A stretch of 16,889 nucleotides of DNA. Source: Wolbachia sp. (GTDB taxonomy: Bacteria > Pseudomonadota > Alphaproteobacteria > Rickettsiales > Anaplasmataceae). The position numbers and the translations under genes are program-made. The stretch covers positions 1-16,889 of the forward strand of contig JAIXMJ010000010.1 of NCBI GenBank assembly GCA_022836975.1, written 5' to 3'. A model generated the notes under the pieces. That model was not told where the DNA came from, ran no database searches, and saw nothing but the letters and a program-made list of their open reading frames with translations. Below are positions 1 to 5,776 of this stretch, piece after piece. Each line of letters begins with the position of its first letter. Position 1 is the first letter of the stretch.

Positions 1-71
1 AACCCACCTGCATAGCCATTCTTACGATAATTTGTACTACCACAATATTTACATTCCATATCTTTTGACAT
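1..71 (-). CDS. IS1-family transposase, N-terminal part (cut by window edge)
   Basis: Read on the minus strand from an ATG at 71, the first 23 codons contain MECKYCGSTNYRKNGYAGG after MSKD. This is the typical start of an IS1-family InsA-type protein, a small zinc-binding domain with a CxxC pair (here C-K-Y-C) followed by a basic N-Y-R-K-N-G stretch that binds the element ends. The gene runs out of the window at position 1, so its integrity cannot be judged. A possible inverted terminal repeat lies 35 bases upstream (106-116), consistent with this being the left end of the element. Family assignment is by motif recognition. Confidence 0.75.
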   Translation of the reverse strand, partial: MSKDMECKYCGSTNYRKNGYAGG

Positions 72-116
72 TTTAAAATATACATTATATACCTATCTAC
101 TGAAATTAGCAATCCC
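1..116 (-). mobile_element. IS1-family insertion sequence, left end (partial)
   Basis: The element end is placed at 116 because GGGATTGCTAA read on the minus strand at 116-106 recurs, in opposite orientation, as TTAGCAATCCC at 288-298. That second copy lies just after the stop codon of an IS1 transposase remnant. These are taken as the inverted ends of one IS1-like family. The transposase start is at 71. The right end lies outside the window. Confidence 0.6.
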
Positions 117-117
117 A

Positions 118-291
118 AAAAGAAAACATATAATTGGAAAAAAGTATACCCAGATGATTGAGAGTATAAATGCAACTTTTCGCCACTATTTATGCAGATT
201 TCGACGAAAAACTAAAGGTTATTCAAAGTCTAAAACTATGGTACATATTACTCTTGCCCTCTTTGCATTCAGAAAATCTATCTTATGTTAG
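118..291 (+). pseudogene. IS1-family transposase, C-terminal remnant
   Basis: The frame ending in the TAG at 289-291 reads KHIIGKKYTQMIESINATF, then RHYLCRFRRKTKGYSKSK. This matches the C-terminus of IS1 InsB-type transposases, where a KYTQ-IE-N stretch is followed by an R-K-T-x-x-x-S-K-S motif that contributes to the catalytic domain. Only about 57 codons remain. The 5' part is replaced at about 117 by the end of the oppositely oriented IS1 copy. The stop overlaps the putative right inverted repeat TTAGCAATCCC (288-298). A different frame over the same bases is open for 94 codons from 170 but is a shadow. Non-functional. Confidence 0.7.
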
Positions 292-298
292 CAATCCC
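288..298 (+). repeat. Putative IS1 right terminal repeat
   Basis: TTAGCAATCCC here is identical to the sequence at 106-116, and its reverse complement, GGGATTGCTAA, starts the neighbouring minus-strand IS1 copy. Its place directly at the transposase stop is right for an element end. Confidence 0.5.
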
Positions 299-300
299 CA

Positions 301-330
301 AAATACTTCACAGTGCTTTGCAGAGGATCT
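301..330 (+). repeat. Short MITE-like repeat, right-end fragment
   Basis: These 30 bases match the right end of the roughly 215-bp repeat found whole at 2821-3034 and 9451-9665, ending in GCTTTGCAGAGGATCT. The rest of that repeat is missing. The IS1 remnant ends exactly where it breaks off (299/300), so IS1 insertion probably truncated it. Confidence 0.7.
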
Positions 331-582
331 GATGAGTCCAAGAGAACTGGGAGTTATTTTGCGGTGTGCTGAAAAGTGGCTGTCAGTGGCGAATACTACC
401 AAAAGAGTTTCCAAAATGGCGCAATTGTTACGACTATTTCAAGAAATGGAGTAAAAAGCCGAACGAAGATAGAGAAAGTATTCTAATGGCGAGGAATAGC
501 CACCAGGTATGCTAAAAATGCACGATCGTATATGGCTGCCCTTTCACTTAAAGCTTTGTTAATGTGGGCTAAAATCTCATGA
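331..582 (+). pseudogene. IS5-family transposase, decayed (N- and C-terminal pieces joined)
   Basis: Bases 340-484 are closely similar at nucleotide level to the transposase at 2296-2460, covering the GCQWRMLPKEFPKWRNCYDY region, but with small deletions of 8 and 9 bases that break the frame. From about 490 a second frame reads GIATRYAKNARSYMAALSLK and ends at the TGA at 580-582; this is the R-I-A-T-R-Y motif at the C-terminus of IS5-type transposases. The middle of the gene, with most catalytic residues, is gone. The left part abuts the right end of a MITE-like repeat (301-330). Inactive remnant. Confidence 0.75.
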
Positions 583-675
583 CGACATACCCTAGTTTCA
601 AAAGAGATCTAATAGAGTTTTTGCAGAACATGAAACTTTAGCTGATACATCTGCAACTGTGATATTCCTGTATAT
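583..675. other. Short noncoding stretch before the ankyrin gene promoter
   Basis: No gene, RNA or clear element end is visible between the IS5 remnant and the promoter at 676. A 7-base inverted repeat (AGTTTCA ... TGAAACT) is present but weak. Confidence 0.4.
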
Positions 676-704
676 TTGACTTTTGCATTAAGGCACAATA
701 TAAT
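676..704 (+). promoter_or_regulatory. Sigma-70 promoter for the ankyrin-repeat gene
   Basis: TTGACT (676-681) and TATAAT (699-704) are separated by exactly 17 bases, one mismatch from consensus overall. A start site near 711 would leave a leader of about 27 bases before the ATG at 738, including the ribosome binding site AAAGGAG at 726-732. This suggests the gene is transcribed alone and strongly. Confidence 0.8.
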
Positions 705-737
705 AAATATGTCTTAATTTTATGTAAAGGAGTAATT

Positions 738-1940
738 ATGGGATATTTTGATAGATTAACTGACCTTGATAGATTAACTGAAGATATGTATACGGCATGG
801 TTATCCTACGGAGTTAAGTGTGGGGATAAAGAAGCTGTTAATGCAGAAGATACGGAATCACCTGTCAACCATAATAAAAAAGCAGCAATAGCTACTGAGT
901 GTGTGGATGCAGAAAAAGATAAAGATGATGATGGTAAAGATTCATCTATTGTTAATAAAAAAGATAAATATGGTAAGATCGCATTACACTACGCAGGTAA
1001 GTGTAAGAATGCAGAAGTTGTTCAAATGTTGATTGATCAAGATCCATCTACTGTTAAGGTAAAAGATAAATATGGTAGGATCCCATTGTATTACGCGTCT
1101 ATGTATGGGAGTGCAGAAGTTGTTCAGAAGTTGATTGATCAAGATCCATCTACTGTTGGTATAAAAGGTAAATGTGGTAAGCTCCCATTACACTACGCGT
1201 CTATGTGTGGGAATGCAGAAGTTGTTCAGATGTTGATTAATAAAAATCCATCTACTGTTAATACAAAAGGTAAGAATGGCCGTACTCCATTGTGTTATGC
1301 TATTCATGTTCAAAGTAAAGAAACAATAGAAGTTCTGATAAATAATGGTGCAGATGCAAAGAGTGTAGCGGATATATGTGGGGATGCAGAAGATCCATCT
1401 ACATTGGATAATGCTGTTAGAGCTCAAAATACAGAAACAGGAGAAGTTCTGATAAAGAATGAGAATGGTGCAGATGTAAAGAGTGTAGCGGATATATGTG
1501 GGGATGCAGAAGATCCATCTACATTGGGTAATGCTGTTAGAGCTCAAAATACAGAAACAGGAGAAGTTCTGATAAAGAATGGTGCAGAGAATGGTGCAGA
1601 TGCAAAGAGTGTAGCGGATATATGTGGGGATGCAGAAGCTGTTAGTACACAAGATACAGATGGTAGGGTCAAATTATATGACGATGTTAAGTATGGGAAT
1701 GAAGAAGCTGTTAATACAGCAGCAATAGCTACATTTATTCTAGTTGCAGTAGCAACTCCATTAGTGTTGAGTCATTTTACTATGCTATCTACACCAGCAA
1801 TTATTGGAATAACGATACTATCTGCAGTAGCTTCTGCAATAGCTGTTGGTACATTAGTCAATAAGGTATCCGATTGGCTCAGTGAACCAGAATTAAACCC
1901 TCACGCATCTCAAGCTCAAGATGCCAACTTGGCTAAATGA
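738..1940 (+). CDS. Ankyrin-repeat protein with two C-terminal transmembrane helices
   Basis: The 400-residue protein starts at an ATG six bases after AAAGGAG. Residues 1-75 are charged and rich in D, K and E. About 76-209 hold four ankyrin-type units of 33-34 residues (G-R-x-P-L-x-Y-A ... AEVVQ-LI), three of them nearly identical at nucleotide level with a 102-base period. Residues 203-301 hold tandem 40-42-residue units containing ADICGDAEDPSTL and AVRAQNTETGEVLIKN, probably diverged ankyrin units. Two hydrophobic segments (about 328-347 and 353-374) form a likely membrane hairpin, followed by a short polar tail. No signal peptide is seen. Ankyrin proteins of this layout are common and variable in Anaplasmataceae and some are secreted effectors; an effector role here is inference. 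It has its own promoter and terminator and lies among IS debris. Confidence 0.85.
   Translation: MGYFDRLTDLDRLTEDMYTAWLSYGVKCGDKEAVNAEDTESPVNHNKKAAIATECVDAEKDKDDDGKDSSIVNKKDKYGKIALHYAGKCKNAEVVQMLIDQDPSTVKVKDKYGRIPLYYASMYGSAEVVQKLIDQDPSTVGIKGKCGKLPLHYASMCGNAEVVQMLINKNPSTVNTKGKNGRTPLCYAIHVQSKETIEVLINNGADAKSVADICGDAEDPSTLDNAVRAQNTETGEVLIKNENGADVKSVADICGDAEDPSTLGNAVRAQNTETGEVLIKNGAENGADAKSVADICGDAEAVSTQDTDGRVKLYDDVKYGNEEAVNTAAIATFILVAVATPLVLSHFTMLSTPAIIGITILSAVASAIAVGTLVNKVSDWLSEPELNPHASQAQDANLAK
1011..1262 (+). repeat. 102-bp tandem ankyrin repeats
   Basis: GCAGAAGTTGTTCA recurs at 1011, 1113 and 1215, a period of exactly 102 bases (34 codons), with long near-identical stretches such as GATCCATCTACTGTT in each unit. 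The nucleotide-level identity points to recent tandem expansion rather than old divergent repeats. Confidence 0.85.
1344..1638 (+). repeat. Tandem coding repeat inside the ankyrin gene (120-126-bp units)
   Basis: Units start with AATGGTGCAGATG at 1344, 1464 and 1590. The first is 120 bp, the second 126 bp (six extra bases, GGTGCA, in frame) and the third is partial, diverging after 1638. The first two units differ at only a few bases. All lengths are multiples of three, so the frame is kept. This indicates recent duplication. Confidence 0.9.
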
Positions 1941-2058
1941 AGTAAAATTAAGCGCTTGTGCATATTGAGCAGCTGTTATATAGAGATTATATAAATACAG
2001 TTTGCAGTGAGCTTATGGCGAATGGTTTTCTGAAAAAAGATAAAGAAAGCTGAAAGTT

Positions 2059-2099
2059 AAAGTATAGCTCTTTCTATAATGGAGGAGCCATACTTTTTT
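2059..2099 (+). terminator. Rho-independent terminator of the ankyrin gene
   Basis: AAAGTATAGCTC (2059-2070) pairs with GAGCCATACTTT (2085-2096) through 12 positions with one G-U pair and a 14-base loop. A run of T from 2094 to 2099 follows. It lies about 120 bases after the ankyrin gene stop. The next base (2100) is the first of the IS5 derivative's inverted end. Confidence 0.75.
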
Positions 2100-2109
2100 C
2101 TTAGAGCCT

Positions 2110-2211
2110 GTACGCGATCTATGAATATAGTAAGATTAAGTGTAGTTGAGATAAAAGCTTGTACGCGATCTATGAATATGGTATAAGAAAAGTGTAGTTG
2201 AGATAAGGTAA
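2110..2211 (+). repeat. 51-bp direct repeat in the IS5 leader
   Basis: GTACGCGATCTATGAATAT starts at 2110 and again at 2161. Each unit ends in AGTGTAGTTGAGATAA with small differences between. The pair fills the space between the left element end and the transposase start, so it may carry promoter or transposase-binding sequence; that is inference. Confidence 0.85.
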
Positions 2212-2214
2212 ATT

Positions 2215-2484
2215 ATGAGAAACATATACCCAAGTGATATAGATCGTAAAAAATTTGAAAAGATCAGGCCAATTTTAGAAAGTGCACGAAAGAAGACGAA
2301 GCCAAGAAAACTGGATTTGTATGAGTTATTTTGCGGTGTGCTGTATGTATTAAAAAGTGGCTGTCAGTGGCGAATGCTACCAAAAGAGTTTCCAAAATGG
2401 CGCAATTGTTACGACTATTTCAAGAAATGGGGTAAAAAACCGAATGAGGATAGAGAAAATGTTCTGGTTAAAAAAAGATTGTGA
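2215..2484 (+). pseudogene. IS5-family transposase, N-terminal part fused to its last codons
   Basis: The open frame of 89 codons begins at an ATG preceded by AAGG. It reads MRNIYPSDIDRKKFEKIRPI, then a region with CGVLYVLKSGCQWRMLPKEF, the N-terminal domain of an IS5-family transposase (DUF4096-like, helix-turn-helix). After residue 83 (ENVL) it jumps to VKKRL and stops 11 bases before the end of the right inverted repeat. The last codons resemble the C-terminal codons (LLKRL) of the remnant at 8887-8958, so the frame looks like an internal deletion joining start and end of the original gene. The DDE catalytic core is absent, so it cannot catalyse transposition; a DNA-binding or inhibitory role is conceivable but unproven. 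Confidence 0.75.
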
Positions 2485-2496
2485 ACAGGCTCTAAG

Positions 2497-2735
2497 GTAT
2501 TAAAAATCATTTGCCACACACCTGCTCTTGCCCACCTCATGAACCTTTTGTGTACACTCGACCATTTTCCATATTCTGCAGGTAAGGCTCTCCATGGCGC
2601 TCCTGTCCTTCCTATCCATATTACTGAAGCTACGAATTTTCTGTTATCCTTTCCTCTTCTGCCACTATCTCCTTCTTTCCCAGGTAATTTATCTTTTATT
2701 CTTTCACACTGCTCATCTTTCAGATCATATAACAT
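2497..2735 (-). pseudogene. IS5-family (IS427-like) transposase, N-terminal fragment
   Basis: From the ATG at 2735 (preceded by GAGAGGG) the minus strand reads MLYDLKDEQCERIKDKLPG, continues through GAPWRALPAEYGKWSSVHKR and FMRWARAGVWQMIF, then is cut at about 2497 by the IS5 derivative. This is the N-terminal half of an IS427-type transposase orfA. It differs clearly from the transposase of the element that interrupts it. An open frame runs 27 codons further into that element but those residues are foreign. The rest of the gene is not found on the far side (before 2100), so it has been lost. Confidence 0.8.
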
Positions 2736-2792
2736 CTTTCCCTCTCAAAAAATACTATTTTAACTCTAATCTTATTTAATGTCGACACTACC
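2497..2792 (-). mobile_element. IS427-like element, left end only
   Basis: The outer end is placed at 2792, because GGTAGTGTCGACATT read on the minus strand at 2792-2778 recurs at 16776-16790, at the 3' end of another IS5-type transposase. Since one copy is at a 5' end and the other at a 3' end, this 15-base sequence is the inverted terminal repeat. Fifty-seven bases separate it from the transposase start. Confidence 0.7.
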
Positions 2793-2820
2793 ATATGAGT
2801 TTCAATACAAAAACAAGATG

Positions 2821-3034
2821 AGACCCTCTGCAAAGCTACAACAAAATAAATGAAAAGAAATAAATAAGGGAGTAGAATATTATTTTTAAAATAAAAATAT
2901 GGCATGAATTACAAAGAAGTAGTAAAAAGACCGCATGATAGCTGGTCTCGTGAATCTAAAACATGGTTTTTAGCTAATTCTACTTTTGGACTACTCCATA
3001 CTCAAAATACTTCGCAGTGCTTCGCAGCGGATCT
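2821..3034 (+). mobile_element. MITE-like repeat, copy A (214 bp)
   Basis: Starts AGACCCTCTGCAAAGC and ends GCTTCGCAGCGGATCT, so the ends are imperfect inverted repeats of about 15 bases. It is nearly identical to copy C (9451-9665) and to the reverse complement of copy B (8959-9163). It contains a 44-codon frame from ATG 2904 running just past the right end (stop 3036-3038) but no transposase. The terminal repeat matches none of the three IS types in the window. Confidence 0.8.
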
Positions 3035-3171
3035 ATAGAAATACCATTATAATTTTATTTATTTTAATATAACTTCATTACTCCACGAACCTCGAGAAAA
3101 AAATTAAGTAATTACCAACAATCACACAGACAAACTCTTAGCTTTCCAATTAAAACATAGATAAAACTATA
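3035..3171. other. Noncoding spacer between the repeat and the pnp terminator
   Basis: A+T-rich sequence with no gene or element recognised. Together with 2736-3034 it forms a gene-free stretch of about 500 bases, of which the MITE-like repeat takes up 214. Confidence 0.4.
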
Positions 3172-3201
3172 AGATATGCTTAACCTAGATTAAGCATATC
3201 T
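3172..3201 (-). terminator. Perfect hairpin after pnp, likely terminator
   Basis: AGATATGCTTAA (3172-3183) and TTAAGCATATCT (3190-3201) form a perfect 12-bp stem with a 6-base loop. On the minus strand it lies 43 bases beyond the pnp stop and is followed by TATAGTTTTATC, a broken T tract. It may end the glpX-truB-rpsO-pnp transcript, or protect its 3' end. Confidence 0.55.
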
Positions 3202-3217
3202 ATTACCAGTGAAACTA

Positions 3218-3242
3218 AGTGGCTAAAAAATTTTTAACCACT
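3218..3242 (-). terminator. Hairpin directly after the pnp stop
   Basis: AGTGG at 3218-3222 pairs with CCACT at 3238-3242, and the stem continues through CTAAAAA/TTTTTAA with one mismatch. It begins two bases after the pnp stop codon. There is no T run after it on the minus strand, so it may be an mRNA end-stabilising structure rather than a terminator. Confidence 0.4.
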
Positions 3243-3244
3243 AC

Positions 3245-5476
3245 TTAATAAAAACCTGAAGAATCAGAGGAATTGTTGTTACCAAATTTTACCCTTCCCC
3301 TATTAAAACGAGAATGAGCAACCCTTTTAAAACCGGAAGGCTTTCTTGCTTCCTCTTTTCTCTCTGCATTATAAAGCTCACCCTCAAAAAACTCTCCTGT
3401 TTCTTGGTCAACCCTACGTCTTGATAACTTTGGACATCCACCTTTTTCAAAATCAATAACTAAAGCTTTAAAAATGTCACCATGTTTCAGTATATCTTCT
3501 ATAGATGCTATGTGCTTATTCGCTACTTCGCTTATATGCATTTTTGCTTTTTTGCCGTTTATAAGCTCTAACTCTACAATAGATTTATCTATTTTTACCA
3601 CTTTAACCTCAACTATGGCACCCTGCTCAAGCTCTGTTATTGAATCAATAAGCATATTCTTTGCAGTTTGTGCATCGTCACTGTTTATAGCAAAAATAGA
3701 AACTTTACCATCATCCCCTATATCAATCTTAACGTTACTTTTCTCACATACATTACGGATATTTTTTCCTTTAGTACCTATAGCAGCAGAAATCTTATCT
3801 CTATCTATACAAAATGATAACATTCTTGGTGCATGCTCCTTTACATCCTTGCTATGCTCTGAAATCACAGCATTCATCTTCTCTAAGATATGTAATCTAC
3901 CAACCCGTGCTTGTTTTAAAGATTTTTCAACAATCTCAAAACTTATACCAGGAATTTTCATATCCATTTGCAGCGCCGTAATACCAACACTAGTTCCCGC
4001 AACTTTAAAATCCATATCCCCTAAGTAATCTTCATCACCTAATATATCAGAAAGTATTACATAATCATCATCCTCTTTAATCAGACCCATAGCAATACCT
4101 GCAACTGGAGCTCTAATAGGTACACCTGTATCCATCAAAGCAAGGGATGTACCACAAACTGTTGCCATAGAGGAAGAACCATCAGATTCCATAATCTCAG
4201 ACACCGCCCTAATTGTATAAGGAAATTCTGATTTATCAGGCAAAACAGGGTGAATCGCTTTCCACGCAAGCTTTCCATGACCAATTTCTCTCCTACCAGG
4301 TGCACGTGCAATAGATGTTTCTCCAACAGCAAATGAAGGAAAATTATAATGTAACATAAAATGCTCTCTGCGATCTCCTTCAATATCATCAACAATCTGC
4401 TCATCCTGTGTGGCACCCAACGCAGTAACTACTAATGCTTGCGTATTGCCTCGAGTAAATAAAGCAGAACCATGAGTTTTAAATAGAACATCAACCTCAA
4501 TCTCTATTTGACGTATCTCATCGTGCTTACGACCATCTATTCTTACACCCCTACCCTGAATCATTTTACGTACTAAAGAACGCTCAAAGTTTTTGACTGC
4601 ATATATAATAAAATTTTCATCTTTGCCAGCTTCTCTCAAATCAGCAATAACTTTATTCCTTATAGCCTCCAACGCCTTAACTCGTTCTTGTTTTACTATT
4701 TTTGCATATGCTTCCTCAAAAAACTGACTACTTTTTTGCAGTTCATCTGTAATATCTGATACATCTAGTGGCACAAAATTCTCACTCCTACTGCTAGTAG
4801 CTTTATTAGCAAATTCTCTTATAAACTTGATGACAGGCTGAATATGTGTATGACCAAACTTTATAGCATTTAAGACAACATCTTCTGAAAGTTCTTTTAT
4901 TTCCGACTCAACCATAAAAACAGAATGCTCATCACCGGATACAAGCAAATCTAGACTATTTGACTTAATCTCTTGAACCGTAGGGTTAAGTATATAACTA
5001 CCATCTTCACTGCAACCAACCATAACTCCAGCTATCACCGACTGAAATGGTATCCCAGAAATTGCAAGAGCAGCAACAGCACCAATTAATGCTGGTATTT
5101 CTGGAGGATTAACTACATCATACGTCAACAAGTTACAAATAATACTAATTTCACTATGAAAGTAATAAGGAAATAATGGCCTTATACTTCTATCTATCAG
5201 CCTTGAAATTAAAGTTTCTCTTTCAGATGGCTTGCCCTCTCTTTTAAAGAATCCACCAGGAATTCTACCTATGGAATAGCTTTTTGCAACAAATTGCACA
5301 TTTAAAGCAAGGAAATCAAGACTTTCCTCTTTGTTTTTAATCACAACAGTTACTAGTACAGATGTATCTCCATAGCTAACCACTACGGAACCATTGGCCT
5401 GACGTGCCATCTTGCCAGTTTCTAAAGATAAAGTACGACCGCCCCATTCTATGGATTCATTTATAATTTTAAACAT
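3245..5476 (-). CDS. pnp: Polynucleotide phosphorylase
   Basis: The 743-residue enzyme degrades RNA 3' to 5' by phosphorolysis as a trimer, in mRNA turnover. The first RNase PH domain spans roughly 1-230 with GRIPGGFFKREGKPSERETL at 70-89, then an all-helical linker. The second RNase PH domain is about 305-540, with SDGSSSMATVCGTSLALMD at 431-449 and DILGDEDYLGDMD at 477-489; D481 and D487 correspond to the metal-binding aspartates of the E. coli enzyme. The KH domain (550-615) carries GTKGKNI, and S1 spans about 617-688. A basic, S/N-rich tail of some 55 residues follows and makes it slightly longer than the E. coli protein (711). GAGGAAT precedes the ATG. Last gene of the cluster, 13 bases after rpsO. 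Confidence 0.97.
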   Translation of the reverse strand: MFKIINESIEWGGRTLSLETGKMARQANGSVVVSYGDTSVLVTVVIKNKEESLDFLALNVQFVAKSYSIGRIPGGFFKREGKPSERETLISRLIDRSIRPLFPYYFHSEISIICNLLTYDVVNPPEIPALIGAVAALAISGIPFQSVIAGVMVGCSEDGSYILNPTVQEIKSNSLDLLVSGDEHSVFMVESEIKELSEDVVLNAIKFGHTHIQPVIKFIREFANKATSSRSENFVPLDVSDITDELQKSSQFFEEAYAKIVKQERVKALEAIRNKVIADLREAGKDENFIIYAVKNFERSLVRKMIQGRGVRIDGRKHDEIRQIEIEVDVLFKTHGSALFTRGNTQALVVTALGATQDEQIVDDIEGDRREHFMLHYNFPSFAVGETSIARAPGRREIGHGKLAWKAIHPVLPDKSEFPYTIRAVSEIMESDGSSSMATVCGTSLALMDTGVPIRAPVAGIAMGLIKEDDDYVILSDILGDEDYLGDMDFKVAGTSVGITALQMDMKIPGISFEIVEKSLKQARVGRLHILEKMNAVISEHSKDVKEHAPRMLSFCIDRDKISAAIGTKGKNIRNVCEKSNVKIDIGDDGKVSIFAINSDDAQTAKNMLIDSITELEQGAIVEVKVVKIDKSIVELELINGKKAKMHISEVANKHIASIEDILKHGDIFKALVIDFEKGGCPKLSRRRVDQETGEFFEGELYNAERKEEARKPSGFKRVAHSRFNRGRVKFGNNNSSDSSGFY

Positions 5477-5489
5477 ATTAATTCCTCAA

Positions 5490-5762
5490 TTATTTTCTAA
5501 TACCTAATTTTTCTACTAACTCTCGATAAGCTTCATTACCAAATCTACACCTTATGTAATTTAAATGCTTGCGCCTCCTACCTATTAATACAAGTAACCC
5601 ACGTTTAGAGTGATGATCATGTTTATGTATTTTAAAATGCTCCGTTAAATTATTAACCCTTTCAGTTAAAATTGCACACTGTACAAAAGATGAACCTGTA
5701 TCATTTTCTTTAACCGCATATGCATTGATTAAACTTTTTTTCTTTCCGGATGTTATCGACAT
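5490..5762 (-). CDS. rpsO: Ribosomal protein S15
   Basis: The 90-residue protein has the normal length for bS15, which binds the central domain of 16S rRNA and helps bridge the subunits. Recognisable blocks are TGSSFVQCAILTERVNNLTE (22-41), then HFKIHKHDHHSKRGLLVLIG, and the basic C-terminal RRRKHLNYI. The start ATG at 5762 is preceded by GGAG in the 14-base gap after truB. The order truB - rpsO - pnp is conserved in many bacteria and supports cotranscription. The gap to pnp is only 13 bases, so the long rpsO-pnp leader hairpin that RNase III cleaves in E. coli is absent. Confidence 0.97.
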   Translation of the reverse strand: MSITSGKKKSLINAYAVKENDTGSSFVQCAILTERVNNLTEHFKIHKHDHHSKRGLLVLIGRRRKHLNYIRCRFGNEAYRELVEKLGIRK

Positions 5763-5776
5763 CGCAAAACTCCATA

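Larger units (their letters stand above)
2100..2496 (+). mobile_element. IS5-family element, internally deleted, both ends intact
   Basis: CTTAGAGCCTGT at 2100-2111 and ACAGGCTCTAAG at 2485-2496 are perfect 12-base inverted repeats. The 397 bp between contains a leader with a 51-bp tandem repeat and a fused mini-ORF, but not the middle of a transposase, which normally makes such elements about 0.8-0.9 kb. It is therefore a non-autonomous deletion derivative. It interrupts a different IS5-type transposase whose start lies at 2735 on the minus strand. No clear target duplication is visible, because the flanking CTTA/TAAG bases are themselves part of the inverted repeat. Confidence 0.75.

Noticed and set aside
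170..454. Open frame of 94 codons on the plus strand
   Set aside because: It runs across an IS1 remnant, a MITE end and an IS5 remnant in the wrong frame for each; it is a chance shadow of debris.
1344..1638. CRISPR-like array
   Set aside because: The repeats are direct, coding, in frame and without unique spacers; they belong to the ankyrin protein.
1188..1652. 154-codon frame on the minus strand inside the ankyrin gene
   Set aside because: It is antisense to the repeats; its own repeated peptide only mirrors the tandem units, and the plus strand has clear ankyrin motifs, promoter and RBS.
2539..2779. Plus-strand frames of 61-74 codons
   Set aside because: Antisense to the IS427-like transposase fragment that shows real family motifs.
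3474..4028. 184-codon plus-strand frame antisense to pnp
   Set aside because: It lies over the KH and S1 region of an unmistakable pnp; low-complexity shadow with no RBS.
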